A stretch of DNA of 64,000 bases, taken from the NCBI RefSeq assembly GCF_003001675.1, contig NZ_PVYW01000013.1, positions 62,001-126,000 on the forward strand, read 5' to 3'. This DNA comes from Cohnella sp. SGD-V74 (GTDB lineage Bacteria; Bacillota; Bacilli; Paenibacillales; Paenibacillaceae). The position numbers and the translations under genes are program-made. The number at the start of each line of letters is the position of its first letter. Position 1 is the first letter of the stretch. Positions 17,905 to 26,607 of the stretch are shown piece after piece. Below the pieces are notes generated by a model. It searched no databases and was not told the DNA's origin. It saw nothing but the letters and a program-made list of their open reading frames with translations.

Positions 17905-19698
17905 CTATCTTCCCCGCCGCGGACCGCGGCCGCTGCGCCCATCAGCCGGTCCGCTCTTCGGACGGCTCCCGCTTGCACCGAATTTACCGCCACCGCCGGA
18001 CCTCGGGCCCGCCTTCAGACCTGACTTCGCGCCTGCCTTCGGACCCGCCGACCTGCCGCTCGCGAACCCCCCGCTTCTGGACTCGCTTGAACGTCCGCCT
18101 CCACTTCTCGGCTCGACGTTGCGACCGCCACCGCTCCTTGCCTCGGTTGCACGTCCGCTAACGCTCCTCGACTCGGCTGCACGTCCGCTAACGCTCCTCG
18201 ACTCAACCGCACGTCCGCCGCCGCTCCTCGACTCGGCCGAACGCCCGCCGCGGGCCGATTGAGCGGAGCCGCGCCCCGAAGCGCCGCCGCCCCGCTCGAA
18301 CCGCTGCTCGCCCCGGGAGCCGCCGCCCGCGCCAGAGCCAAATCCAAACCCAGAGCCCGCGCTAGCGCCGGAGCCCGAACGGCCTCCTCTTCCCGCTTCA
18401 GGCGCACCGCGGCCGCGGCGTCCTTGCCCTTGCCCCTGCTCCTGCCGCCCGCGAGCCGAACCGCCCGCGCCAGAGCCGCCGCGCGCGCTTCCGCCGCGAG
18501 GCCGGCGCTCGTCGCCCGGGCGCCCGTAGCCGCCGCCGGTGCGCGGGCCTTGCAGCCCTCCGCCGGATAGCGGCGCGCCTTCCGGGCTTCTGCGTTCCAT
18601 CGCCATCTGGATGCCGTTCTCGATGTCCGCGAACTCCCGGCGATCCTTCGGCGCGATCAGCGTAATCGCCAGCCCTTTCTCCCCCGCGCGGCCCGTCCGG
18701 CCGATCCGGTGGATGTAGCTCTCCACGTCGAGCGGAACGTCGTAGTTGAACACGTGGGTGACGCCCTCGACGTCCAGCCCGCGCGCCGCGACATCCGTTG
18801 CGACCAGCAGCTGCAGCCTGGCGTCGCGGAACCTCTTCATGACCTGCTCCCGCTTCGCCTGAGACAGATCCCCGTGCAGCTCGTCCGACGCATAGCCCAT
18901 CTCCTGCAGCGCCACGTTCAGCGTATTCGCCCGGCGCTTCGTCCGGCAGAAAATGATGCTCAAATACGGCTGAGTCTCCTCCAGCAGCTTCACGAGCGTC
19001 TCCTGCTTGTTGCGGTCCGACGTCTCCACGACCCATTGGCGAATATCCTTTACCGTCACGCGCTCGGCCTTCACAGTCACATGCTGCGGATTGCGCAGAA
19101 TGCGTCCGGCCATCTCGCGAATCGCCGGCGGCATCGTCGCCGAGAACAGCATCGTCTGCTTCTTATACGGCGTCTGACGCAAAATATCCTCGACTTCCTT
19201 CAGGAAGCCCATATGCAGCATCTGGTCGGCTTCGTCCAGCACGAGCATTTTCACGGCTTCCAGCGAGATTGTCTCGCGGCGCAAGTGGTCGAGCAGCCGT
19301 CCCGGCGTCGCCACGATTAGATGCATATCGCCCTTGAGCTTATGCAGCTGCGCCTCCACGTCCTGCCCCCCGTATACGGCCAGCACCTGGATGCCGTCCT
19401 CCGGCTTCAGCAGCTTCTTGATCTCCCCGGTAATCTGAATCGCAAGCTCGCGGGTAGGCGTCAGAATAAGCCCCTGCACCTGCGGCACGTCCGTTCTGAT
19501 CTTGTCCAGCATCGGCAGCACGAACGCCAGCGTCTTGCCGGTACCCGTCTGCGCCTGGCTGATCACGTCATGCCCGGCCTTGACGATCGGAATCGTCTCC
19601 TCCTGCACCGGCGTCGGCTTCGCGATGCCCATTGCCCTCAATATATCCACGCGTCCCTCGGACACGCCCAATCCTGTAAAATCCGTCACCCGATCCAC
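17905..19698 (-). CDS. DEAD-box RNA helicase with long Arg/Gly/Ser-rich tail
   Basis: A 597-residue RNA helicase of the CshA/DeaD group. All core motifs are present: Q motif PTPVQEETIP, Walker A AQTGTGKT (near 50), PTRELA, TPGR, VLDEADQM, SATMPP, the C-terminal ATDVAARGLD and HRIGRTGRAG. The core ends near residue 365. The remaining 230 residues are low-complexity, rich in Gly, Arg and Ser, with a decapeptide repeat of the form GRxxESRSxS. Such tails bind RNA and can drive condensation. Expected roles are ribosome assembly, mRNA decay and cold adaptation. The start is GTG at 19698 with AAGAGG 5 nt upstream. Confidence 0.92.
   Translation of the reverse strand: MDRVTDFTGLGVSEGRVDILRAMGIAKPTPVQEETIPIVKAGHDVISQAQTGTGKTLAFVLPMLDKIRTDVPQVQGLILTPTRELAIQITGEIKKLLKPEDGIQVLAVYGGQDVEAQLHKLKGDMHLIVATPGRLLDHLRRETISLEAVKMLVLDEADQMLHMGFLKEVEDILRQTPYKKQTMLFSATMPPAIREMAGRILRNPQHVTVKAERVTVKDIRQWVVETSDRNKQETLVKLLEETQPYLSIIFCRTKRRANTLNVALQEMGYASDELHGDLSQAKREQVMKRFRDARLQLLVATDVAARGLDVEGVTHVFNYDVPLDVESYIHRIGRTGRAGEKGLAITLIAPKDRREFADIENGIQMAMERRSPEGAPLSGGGLQGPRTGGGYGRPGDERRPRGGSARGGSGAGGSARGRQEQGQGQGRRGRGAPEAGRGGRSGSGASAGSGFGFGSGAGGGSRGEQRFERGGGASGRGSAQSARGGRSAESRSGGGRAVESRSVSGRAAESRSVSGRATEARSGGGRNVEPRSGGGRSSESRSGGFASGRSAGPKAGAKSGLKAGPRSGGGGKFGASGSRPKSGPADGRSGRGPRRGR
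18121..18240 (-). repeat. 30-bp tandem repeats inside the helicase tail
   Basis: Four consecutive 30-bp units encode decapeptides GRxxESRSxS in the helicase C-terminal tail. The units at 18151-18180 and 18181-18210 differ at only a few positions, so this tract has probably expanded by slippage or unequal exchange. More diverged units continue on both sides. Confidence 0.75.
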
Positions 19699-19908
19699 TC
19701 CATCCTCTTAGTCCCTCGATCCGCCGCAAGCCTGACCTCATCCGTTCCGATTCGAACCCGGGCTAACCGTTTCTCGACATTCCTTTCTATCCTACCACAT
19801 CGGGCTGCCGCACATGTACCTTCTTGCGCATTCTCATCCGCGGCAAACAACGACAAAGAGCTGCTCCGCAAGCAACTCGCCTTGCTTCGGAAGCAGCTCC
19901 TGTCTACA

Positions 19909-20592
19909 TCATCGGCCCGACGCGCTCAGCGCGTTGCCGCAAAATTCACATTCCGCCTGGACGCCGGGCACAATCTGCGAGCTCGCTCCGCAGCCGAAGC
20001 AGGTGACGGCCACCGGCGGCCTGCCCGCGGGACGCTCCGTCGCCGCGGCCGCTTCCGCGTCCGGCGATCCGGACGACCTGCGGCCGTCCATCGCGATCTG
20101 GCCGGTCGCCGGGTTTAATCTGGCCCCGGGAAGCCGGCCGGTAGCGATCATGTAGCTGATATCCTGCTTGACGTTCGATTCGCTTTCGCCCGTCAGCTGC
20201 GCAAGGGCGCTTACCGTATGCACACCCTCCGACGTGGTCAACTGGTAGTACCTTCCGTACAGATTTTGCATTTTATTTTTGCGGCTGTTCGCCAGCAGAT
20301 AGAAAATAAGCGCGGGAGCCCCCAGAATGACCCCGAACACGATCGCCATCAGTACGAAATCCCCGGCTCCGAAATCGGATTCGCTGGCCATGACGGCCAG
20401 AAGAATCGCAAGAATCACGCCGTAGAATGTCATAAAAGCATGTCCGACGATCTTATAATCCTTGACGCGCAGGTGATTCACCTTGGCATGCGCCGCAAAA
20501 CGGATCAGAATAAACAGAATCGCCAGCGGGAAGAAAATAATCGTGGATACGATGATTAACGAACCGTGAATTTTCGGACTATCGATTTTCAT
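19909..20592 (-). CDS. Membrane protein with C-terminal zinc ribbon
   Basis: A 227-residue protein. Three hydrophobic helices lie near 10-30, 48-68 and 76-98. A winged-helix-like segment (about 105-160, QLTTSEGVHTVSALAQLTGE) and a disordered Ala/Pro stretch follow. A C-terminal zinc ribbon has the pattern CFGCGAS then CEFCGNAL. The ATG at 20592 has GAGAGG about 10 nt upstream. By context with the nearby SPFH/zinc-ribbon gene it may belong to a YdjGHI-like membrane-stress module of B. subtilis, but I have not been able to confirm orthology. Confidence 0.6.
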   Translation of the reverse strand: MKIDSPKIHGSLIIVSTIIFFPLAILFILIRFAAHAKVNHLRVKDYKIVGHAFMTFYGVILAILLAVMASESDFGAGDFVLMAIVFGVILGAPALIFYLLANSRKNKMQNLYGRYYQLTTSEGVHTVSALAQLTGESESNVKQDISYMIATGRLPGARLNPATGQIAMDGRRSSGSPDAEAAAATERPAGRPPVAVTCFGCGASSQIVPGVQAECEFCGNALSASGR

Positions 20593-20706
20593 CCGTCGGT
20601 TGCCTCTCTTTATCTTTGTACTAGTAGAACGTTCCAGAAGTAAAATACGATTTCGCTCGAAGCCGACGCAGTAGATTGACGGTCGGGACATTGGCCACGG
20701 TACTGT

Positions 20707-20970
20707 TCTAACCCGATACTGCCGGCCTGTAGCCTCGTTTTACCACAGTTTGCCACTGTAACCCGACTGAGCAAGCTTACAGCCCCAATTTACCACCATT
20801 TGCTGCTGTAACCCGACTGAGCAAGCTTACAGCACCCATTTACCACCATTTGCCGCTGTAACCCGGCTGAGCAAGCTTACAGCACCGATTTACCACCGTT
20901 TGCCGCTGTAACCCGACAAAGCAAGCTTATAGCCCCAATTTACCACCATTTGCCGCTGCAACCCGACTCA
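20707..20970. repeat. 50-bp intergenic tandem repeat array
   Basis: Units of exactly 50 bp begin at about 20757, 20807, 20857, 20907 and 20957 (the last is partial), with a diverged copy at 20707. Each full unit contains CTGTAA and TTACAG as 6-bp inverted arms 15 nt apart, a GCAAGCTT core and TTTACCACCATTTG. The array fills the gap between two minus-strand genes. No coding potential is apparent. Confidence 0.9.
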
Positions 20971-21035
20971 ATCGGCTTAGATTCTTCAACCTCTTGGTTA
21001 CGTTACTTCGGGATTACCCTGCTAGTGCCTGATCG

Positions 21036-21479
21036 TCATGAGCCCTTCTCTTGCAGAGCCGCGTTTTTCATGTACATCGCCAGAAGCCCGAGCACGATAG
21101 CCGCCGCGCCCAGGAGAATAAACTGCACGAGAGCGTAATGGAACGTCGACACGTCCAGCGCCCAGGAGAAAACCATCGCGAACACGAACGCCCCGATCCA
21201 ATAGAGCCCCGCGACACTGCCCATCGCGATATACACCGGGATCAGCCCGCGGGAACGGGGACGGTTGTCCAAGTAATGAAGCGTGATTCCGTACAGAAAC
21301 GTCTCTCCCAGCATCAGGGACGGAAGCGTAATCCAAATATGGGACGTCCGGGCGTACGGCAGACCGAGCAGCAGCACCAGTGCCGCGGTAACAAGCAGCG
21401 CGAACGCATAGACGAACGTGGCGATGCGGGCGAATCCTTTGCCGGAGCTTTCTTCCTTTTGCAAGCCGATGTTATCCAT
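21036..21479 (-). CDS. Small four-helix membrane protein
   Basis: A 147-residue protein with four predicted transmembrane helices, about residues 18-40, 48-68, 84-106 and 112-136. The termini are hydrophilic and look cytoplasmic. It starts 20 nt after the stop of the SPFH/zinc-ribbon gene, so the two are probably cotranscribed. A GAGGAGG lies about 14 nt upstream of the ATG, a long but usable spacing. I recognise no family; a supporting role in the same membrane module is inferred from position. Confidence 0.6.
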   Translation of the reverse strand: MDNIGLQKEESSGKGFARIATFVYAFALLVTAALVLLLGLPYARTSHIWITLPSLMLGETFLYGITLHYLDNRPRSRGLIPVYIAMGSVAGLYWIGAFVFAMVFSWALDVSTFHYALVQFILLGAAAIVLGLLAMYMKNAALQEKGS

Positions 21480-21499
21480 CCCTTTAAGATCAGCCTCCT

Positions 21500-22801
21500 C
21501 TAATCGATCAGCTTATTGCCGCATTCGAGACAGAACTTCTGTCCCGGCTTCACCTCATGCTGGCAGTTGCCGCATTTCAGCGACATGCCGGTGCCGCAAT
21601 TCGGGCAGAACTTGGCTGCCGGATCGACTTCCTCGCCGCACTGGCGGCAAGGATTGCCTTTCAGCGAATGACCGCATTTCACGCACCGGCTCGCATCCTG
21701 CGGATTGTCCGTACCGCATTTCTCGCAGGCATTGTTCGGATCTCCGCAGTGCAGGCAGAAATTCGCGCTCGCGGGAAAATTGCGGCCGCAATTGCTGCAC
21801 TGCACTTCCGGCGCCCCTGTCGGAGCAGCCGCGTAGTTGTGGCCGCAGGAGATGCAGAACTGGGCGTCTTGGCGGTTCATCGTCCGGCATTTGGGACACG
21901 CTTTGTTATAATCCCCGCCGACGTTCAGCTGACCGGCCAGGCCCGATACCTGATTGCCCATGGCGCCTCCGATGCCGAAGCCCATGCCCAGTCCCATTCC
22001 GGCCCCCATCACGTTCGCGCTGCCGCTGCCCTCGTTCCTGGCCGCTCCTTCCAGCGTGTCGAACGTGCGCTCCTGTTGATACGTATAGCCGAGAATGTCC
22101 ATTTCCGCTCTCTTAGCCAACGCTTCCTTTAATCTGGCCGTTGCCGGATCGTCGTCCGGAATATTGATCGAATCGATGAAGAAATTCAAGATCCGGATGC
22201 CGAACTCGGCGAAGATCGGCCCGATGCGCTCTTCGATATGCTTAGAGATTTCCGACATATAGGCGCTGATCTCCAGAATGCTGATCTTCTTGAAGATCAG
22301 ATAGGAAGAAATCAGCTCCTTGATATTCATCATCAGCACGCCCCGGAAGTGGCGGATCATCGCGTCCTTGTCGAACACCGGAAGCGTGCCGATCAGCTTC
22401 GTCAGGAACTTGCGGGCGTCTTCGATCTGCAAGCCGAATTGTCCGAAGGAACGCACCGTGACGATGATCTGGTACTTCGGATCCTGCAGCTGCAGCGGAG
22501 TCGTCGTCCCCCATTTGACGTCCAGCGAATGAATCTTGTTGACGTACCATACTTCCGCCGTGAACGGAGACCGTCCCCCGAACGGTAGATTAACAATCTC
22601 CTGCAAGAACGGAATGTTAGCCGTGCTCAGCGTATGGCGGCCCGCCCGGAACGCGTCCAGCGCCCTGCCGCCCTTGAACAGGATTGCCTCCTGCGTCTCG
22701 TTGACGATCAGCTGGGTCCACGTTCCCAGCTCCTGATTCGGATATCTCCACGCGAACACGTCCGCGGGTCCGTCGTATTTGACGACCTCGATAACTGCCA
22801 T
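21500..22801 (-). CDS. SPFH-domain protein with five C-terminal zinc ribbons (YdjI-like)
   Basis: A 433-residue protein. The SPFH/Band-7-type domain (about 1-250) contains the virion-core-protein-like phrases VFAWRYPNQELGTWTQLIV and GTTTPLQLQDPKYQIIVTVRS. A Gly/Met-rich hinge (about 265-285) follows. Five zinc ribbons of CxxC-N9to11-CxxC type then run to the C-terminus. B. subtilis YdjI has the same SPFH class and sits in the pspA operon, acting at the membrane during envelope stress. No pspA gene is present here. The ATG at 22801 has GGGGAGG 9 nt upstream. Confidence 0.8.
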   Translation of the reverse strand: MAVIEVVKYDGPADVFAWRYPNQELGTWTQLIVNETQEAILFKGGRALDAFRAGRHTLSTANIPFLQEIVNLPFGGRSPFTAEVWYVNKIHSLDVKWGTTTPLQLQDPKYQIIVTVRSFGQFGLQIEDARKFLTKLIGTLPVFDKDAMIRHFRGVLMMNIKELISSYLIFKKISILEISAYMSEISKHIEERIGPIFAEFGIRILNFFIDSINIPDDDPATARLKEALAKRAEMDILGYTYQQERTFDTLEGAARNEGSGSANVMGAGMGLGMGFGIGGAMGNQVSGLAGQLNVGGDYNKACPKCRTMNRQDAQFCISCGHNYAAAPTGAPEVQCSNCGRNFPASANFCLHCGDPNNACEKCGTDNPQDASRCVKCGHSLKGNPCRQCGEEVDPAAKFCPNCGTGMSLKCGNCQHEVKPGQKFCLECGNKLID

Positions 22802-22998
22802 GCCTGCTTGCCTCCCCTGTGACTTTAACGGCGACCCGTCCGGCAGCGCCTCTCTAGTCCTCTCGTCCCGTCACAATTCTCCATTTTCCGACTATTGATC
22901 TATTCTACGTTCGGGAAAATTTTCCTTCGCAATGTTTGCCATCTTCTGAAAAGTTTTTCCTGCGGACCGACCTCGTCGCCAAGCCTCAATTGCACGCG

Positions 22999-23040
22999 AA
23001 AAAACCCGCACAACGTTCCGAAAAGGAAAGTTTGCGGGGG
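22999..23040 (-). terminator. Minus-strand terminator-like hairpin upstream of the DUF1540 gene
   Basis: On the minus strand CCCGCA pairs with TGCGGG around an inner TTTCC/GGAA hairpin, then six T residues. There is no minus-strand gene immediately upstream, so it may end read-through from gluconokinase or an unannotated minus-strand RNA. Confidence 0.5.
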
Positions 23041-23098
23041 GTCCCCACGTATAAAGCCATTCGCTTGGACCATCCTATTGAGAGGAGGTGAGCGAGCC

Positions 23099-23254
23099 AT
23101 GGCCAAAGACGTACTGTGCGAAGTGAATTCCTGCAAGTACTGGGGTCCGGGGAACGAGTGTCACGCTTCTTCGATCTACGTCGTGAACAACCGGAACAAA
23201 CAAGCGTCCCATTCCGAAGAGACCGATTGCAAAACGTTCGAACCGAAAATGTAA
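23099..23254 (+). CDS. DUF1540 cysteine-rich small protein
   Basis: A 51-residue protein with the DUF1540 cysteine pattern: CEVNSCKYWGPGNECHASSI, then ETDCKTFEPK. The four conserved Cys probably bind a metal. Members occur in spore-formers, but the function is not established. The ATG at 23099 follows AGAGGAGGTGAGC, an excellent ribosome site; earlier in-frame codons have none. It is monocistronic, with a strong terminator downstream. Confidence 0.85.
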   Translation: MAKDVLCEVNSCKYWGPGNECHASSIYVVNNRNKQASHSEETDCKTFEPKM

Positions 23255-23311
23255 TTCGTGCGACCACACGGAGCATAACATAACGGTTCGGTCCGGAAGC
23301 ATTTCGGGCCC

Positions 23312-23372
23312 AAGGGCTGTCCCCTACCGAGTCGTATCGAACGATTATCGGTTGCGGGGCAGCCCTTTCTCC
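23312..23372 (+). terminator. Terminator of the DUF1540 gene
   Basis: AAGGGCTGTCCCC (23312-23324) pairs with GGGGCAGCCCTTT (23356-23368) around a 31-nt loop and is followed by pyrimidines. Confidence 0.7.
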
Positions 23373-23445
23373 ATGACTCAGAAAATATAACATCCGCTAT
23401 CCTTATCTGAATCGTCTCCGACAAAACGCATTCACCGTCTCAGGG

Positions 23446-23468
23446 ACGCCGCGCCGAAGGCGTTTTTG
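23446..23468 (+). terminator. Plus-strand terminator before the isolated Fur box
   Basis: ACGCC (23446-23450) pairs with GGCGT (23459-23463), then a run of T residues. AAAACGC at 23423-23429 can extend the stem with GCGTTTT as an alternative. It would end a plus-strand RNA beginning after 23372. Confidence 0.55.
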
Positions 23469-23497
23469 TTTGGGCTCCTCAGTATTGTATCCAACAA

Positions 23498-23512
23498 TGA
23501 GAATTATTATCA
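23498..23512. promoter_or_regulatory. Isolated Fur box
   Basis: TGAGAATTATTATCA matches the 7-1-7 Fur consensus with one mismatch. No protein gene starts downstream on either strand: gluconokinase ends at 23580 on the minus strand and DUF1540 lies upstream on the plus strand. On the minus strand TGATAA (23507-23512), 17 nt and TACAAT (23484-23489) form a promoter whose -35 lies inside the box. A weaker plus-strand pair also exists (TTGTAT 23485-23490, TATCAC 23508-23513). Confidence 0.7.
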
Positions 23513-23579
23513 CTATCCGACCGTTTTTTTCGACTTCCCCCGCGGAGCGCAGGGTGGCCGCCGCACTCCTATCGTCCGC

Positions 23580-25094
23580 CTAGCGAAGCTTGCGCTGAAA
23601 CTGCGCCAATTCCGCGAACCGCTCCGGCAGAACGTCCCTCGTTCGCTCGTAAATCCCGAACAGCTCCCGATAGATGCCGTGCCGCCGGGAGTCCGGCTGC
23701 AGCCGCTGCGCGATCGGCGCCCATTCCTTGGCGCAGCTTAGATCCGTCAGCTCTCCCAGCCCCTGCATAGCCGTCATCGCCGCTCCGAACGCCGAAGCTT
23801 CGGTCACGCGGGGAACGCCGACCTCTTGTCCCAGCATATCGGCCAGCATCTGCAGCCATAGCGGCGACTTGGCGAAGCCCCCCGAAGCGCGAACCTCCGA
23901 GGCCGGACCGGCCAAATCCCGCAGCGCTTCCGCAACCGACAGCACCGCGAACAGAACGCCCTCCAGCCCGGCGCGGACGAAATGCTCGCCGCGATGACCC
24001 AGATTGGCGCCGATATAAGTGCCGCGCACCTCCGCGTTATAGATCGGAGCCCGCTCTCCCGACAGGAAGGGGAGGAACAGCAAGCCGTCCGCCCCCGGGC
24101 CGACCCGGGCCGCCTCTTCCAGCAGCTCCTCCGTCGTCTTGGTCCCGCCGAACAAGCCATTTTTCATCCATTGAAGCACGATAGCTCCGTTATTGGTCGC
24201 GCCTCCCACGACATATGAAGAATCCGCCACGCTGTAGCAGAACGTGCGCATTCTCTCGTCCGTCGCCGGCTTGTCCGTCATCATCCTCACTGCCGCGCTG
24301 GTGCCGATCGTAATCGCCAGATCCCCGGCTCCGACCGCTCCGACTCCCAGGTTGGCCAGCGCTCCGTCGCTGGAGCCGAGGAAGAACGGCGTCTCCGACC
24401 GCAGTCCCATCTCCGCCGCCAGCGTCCGATCCAGCCCCTCCAGCCGGTACGTGACCGGCCGCAGCTCGGACAGCCTGCCGGCGTCCAAGCCCGCCACGCT
24501 CAGTGCCTCGTCGTCCCAAGTCAGCGTATCGAGACGCAGCAATCCGGTCGCCGAAGCGAGCGAAGGATCGACGACCCACTCCCCGAACAGACGGTGAACG
24601 ACGTACTCTTTAATAGATACGAACCTGCGGGCGTCCGCCCACACGTCCGGCCGATGCTCCCGCAGCCACATAAGCTTCGGAAGCGGCGACATCGGGTGGA
24701 TCGGGGTCCCCGTCCGTCTATAAATCTCGAGCCCGCCCGGCCGCTCCTTGATCGATCGGACCTGCGGCTCGCTGCGCCCGTCCGCCCAGGTAATGCTTCT
24801 CGTGAGCGGCCGCCCGCTGTCGTCGACCGCGATCACCGAATGCATCGCCGAGCTGAAGCCGGCCGCGGAGACGTCCTCTCCGCTTAGTCCGCTCTGATCC
24901 AGCGCCCCCCGTACGCTCTGCGCAAGGGCGTTCACGATCGTCTCCGGCTCCTGCTCGGCCCAGCCCGCCTGCTCCTGCAGCAGCGGATACTCGACCGCGA
25001 AGCTGCCGAGCTGCTTCCCGCCTTCTCCGAACACTACGCTTTTCGTGCTTGTCGTCCCGATGTCGATGCCGATGATGGCTTTCCCGTTGTGCAT
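23580..25094 (-). CDS. gntK: Gluconokinase (FGGY family)
   Basis: A 504-residue FGGY carbohydrate kinase. The N-terminal phosphate loop is IGIDIGTTSTKSVVF. Phrases typical of the gluconate kinases follow: YPLLQEQAGWAEQEPE, FSSAMHSVIAVD, RSITWADGRS and TGTPIHPMSPLPKL. The second lobe carries ITIGTSAAVR and ASGGFAKSPLWLQMLADMLG. It would convert gluconate to 6-phosphogluconate. The ATG at 25094 follows a GGGGGAGAA site. No gluconate permease or GntR regulator is adjacent. A xylulokinase or related FGGY kinase is the alternative. Confidence 0.75.
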   Translation of the reverse strand: MHNGKAIIGIDIGTTSTKSVVFGEGGKQLGSFAVEYPLLQEQAGWAEQEPETIVNALAQSVRGALDQSGLSGEDVSAAGFSSAMHSVIAVDDSGRPLTRSITWADGRSEPQVRSIKERPGGLEIYRRTGTPIHPMSPLPKLMWLREHRPDVWADARRFVSIKEYVVHRLFGEWVVDPSLASATGLLRLDTLTWDDEALSVAGLDAGRLSELRPVTYRLEGLDRTLAAEMGLRSETPFFLGSSDGALANLGVGAVGAGDLAITIGTSAAVRMMTDKPATDERMRTFCYSVADSSYVVGGATNNGAIVLQWMKNGLFGGTKTTEELLEEAARVGPGADGLLFLPFLSGERAPIYNAEVRGTYIGANLGHRGEHFVRAGLEGVLFAVLSVAEALRDLAGPASEVRASGGFAKSPLWLQMLADMLGQEVGVPRVTEASAFGAAMTAMQGLGELTDLSCAKEWAPIAQRLQPDSRRHGIYRELFGIYERTRDVLPERFAELAQFQRKLR

Positions 25095-25136
25095 CCGTTC
25101 CCGTTCTCCCCCATGCTTTGACTTTGACTCCGTTAG

Positions 25137-25379
25137 TTATACCATACCATCCAACAGGGCCAATATCCATTGCCCGATCGGAAAGAATAGCCAGCCGTTC
25201 AACTCCGCGACCGACCCGGTCGGCCAATGCAGCAAGCCGGCCATATTCATGTAGGCGCACCAGGCGATCAGCGCGATGTAGATTACCCGGTCGATCTTCC
25301 TGCCTTCGCGCCGGAGAGCCCGCAACCCCAGCGCCAGCAGCGCCGCGTACCCGACAGAGTACATGATCAGCTCTTCCAT
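25137..25379 (-). CDS. Small membrane protein at the end of the ger operon
   Basis: An 80-residue protein with helices near 5-22 and 33-50 and a hydrophobic C-terminus (GWLFFPIGQWILALLDGM). It starts 10 nt after the Ger(x)C stop, consistent with cotranscription with the germination operon. Short two-helix proteins (GerD-like or DUF-type) are sometimes appended to ger operons, but I recognise no family. Confidence 0.55.
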   Translation of the reverse strand: MEELIMYSVGYAALLALGLRALRREGRKIDRVIYIALIAWCAYMNMAGLLHWPTGSVAELNGWLFFPIGQWILALLDGMV

Positions 25380-25389
25380 GCTCCCGCCC

Positions 25390-26607
25390 CTAATCCTTTT
25401 CCGTCAAAGTTCTGAACGACTGGTTGGTCAGCCCCATCCGCTTGATCGTGACCTGAACCGACGGCTCGATTTGAATCTTCGCCAGGGACGCAGGCCAATC
25501 TTTCTTCATCCGCTTCCATTCCTTCGGATACTTCTGATGGATGGCGTCCGCGAATCCGACGACGTCGATGTTCATTTTCCGGGCCGCCTGCCACGCGGTC
25601 TCGATCATCTCCTTGATCTCTCCCTCCAGTTGGTCCTCCAGTTGACGGGCGACCGAAGGCTCGTTCAGATCCCTCGTGCAATCCGTCTCGAGAAGCTGCC
25701 CCTCTCCCTCCACCTCGATTTTCATCGTGAAGCCGTCGCCGTCCTTCTTCGGCGTCAGCCGCGTCGAAGACTTAGCCAGCTTGAATGCCGAGTCGATCTT
25801 CGGCTTGTTCTTCTCGCAGGAGAAGGGAATCGTCGTCGTCTTGATCCGGTTGCGGATGAAGGCGACTCCGAGCGCTTCCTCTCGGCTCATCCACCCGGCC
25901 ATCCGGTCTCCGTTAAGCACCGCCAATCGGCCCAGCCGCAGCTTGGAGGACAACGAGGTTTTGCTCAAAGCGTCCGCCGAGCTTACCTCCTCCTTGCCCG
26001 AGATCAGAATTTCGGGCACGATCGCGCTCTTGGACGGGCTGACGATCGACAGCGCCAGATCGTAGATTCTGATGTTCGGCAGCGCGGAGAACTCTTCGGA
26101 TTCCTTGCGCAGAGTTTCCTCGATACCGTCGCCCGGAATGATCTGAATCTGCATCAGCTGCTCCAAAATTTTGCGCGCATTGCCCTTCGCGATGAGCACG
26201 CTCACCGTCTCCCGCGAGTCGGGATTGCGGAAATAAACGTCCAGCAGCGGAGACAGCCCCTGCCGGGCGGCAACATCGCTGATGACGACGACGCGGGTAT
26301 GGGAGAAGAAGAGGTGACGGGGGCTCTCCAGCGTGCTGCGCCCGACCGCCTCGCGGATCGTCTTCCCTTGGGTCGAATAGACGATAATCGGCAGCTTCGA
26401 CGCTCCGCCTCCCGTCACGCTCATCGCCTTCGAGATCGCGGACGGGATAACGACCTGATAGGAGACGCTCCACTTGCCGTCCTCCCAATCGATTGCCGTC
26501 GCCGAAGTGATCGCCAGCTCGTTCAGCTCCGTCCTGTCCCAGCATCCGGTCGCCCCGAAGCACGCCATCAACAGCAGCAACGAAGCGAACCGTTGTCCCG
26601 CCCTCAC
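25390..26607 (-). CDS. Ger(x)C family spore germination lipoprotein
   Basis: A 405-residue C subunit of a germinant receptor. The signal peptide ends at the lipobox GATGC (Cys about residue 22), followed by WDRTELNELAI, the near-invariant start of mature GerAC/GerKC proteins. The middle contains STLESPRHLFFSHTRVVVIS and the DVYFRNPDSRETVSVLIAKG block typical of the family. GTG at 26607 overlaps the stop of the upstream permease gene as GTGA, so translation is coupled. It is anchored on the outer face of the spore inner membrane. Confidence 0.92.
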   Translation of the reverse strand: MRAGQRFASLLLLMACFGATGCWDRTELNELAITSATAIDWEDGKWSVSYQVVIPSAISKAMSVTGGGASKLPIIVYSTQGKTIREAVGRSTLESPRHLFFSHTRVVVISDVAARQGLSPLLDVYFRNPDSRETVSVLIAKGNARKILEQLMQIQIIPGDGIEETLRKESEEFSALPNIRIYDLALSIVSPSKSAIVPEILISGKEEVSSADALSKTSLSSKLRLGRLAVLNGDRMAGWMSREEALGVAFIRNRIKTTTIPFSCEKNKPKIDSAFKLAKSSTRLTPKKDGDGFTMKIEVEGEGQLLETDCTRDLNEPSVARQLEDQLEGEIKEMIETAWQAARKMNIDVVGFADAIHQKYPKEWKRMKKDWPASLAKIQIEPSVQVTIKRMGLTNQSFRTLTEKD

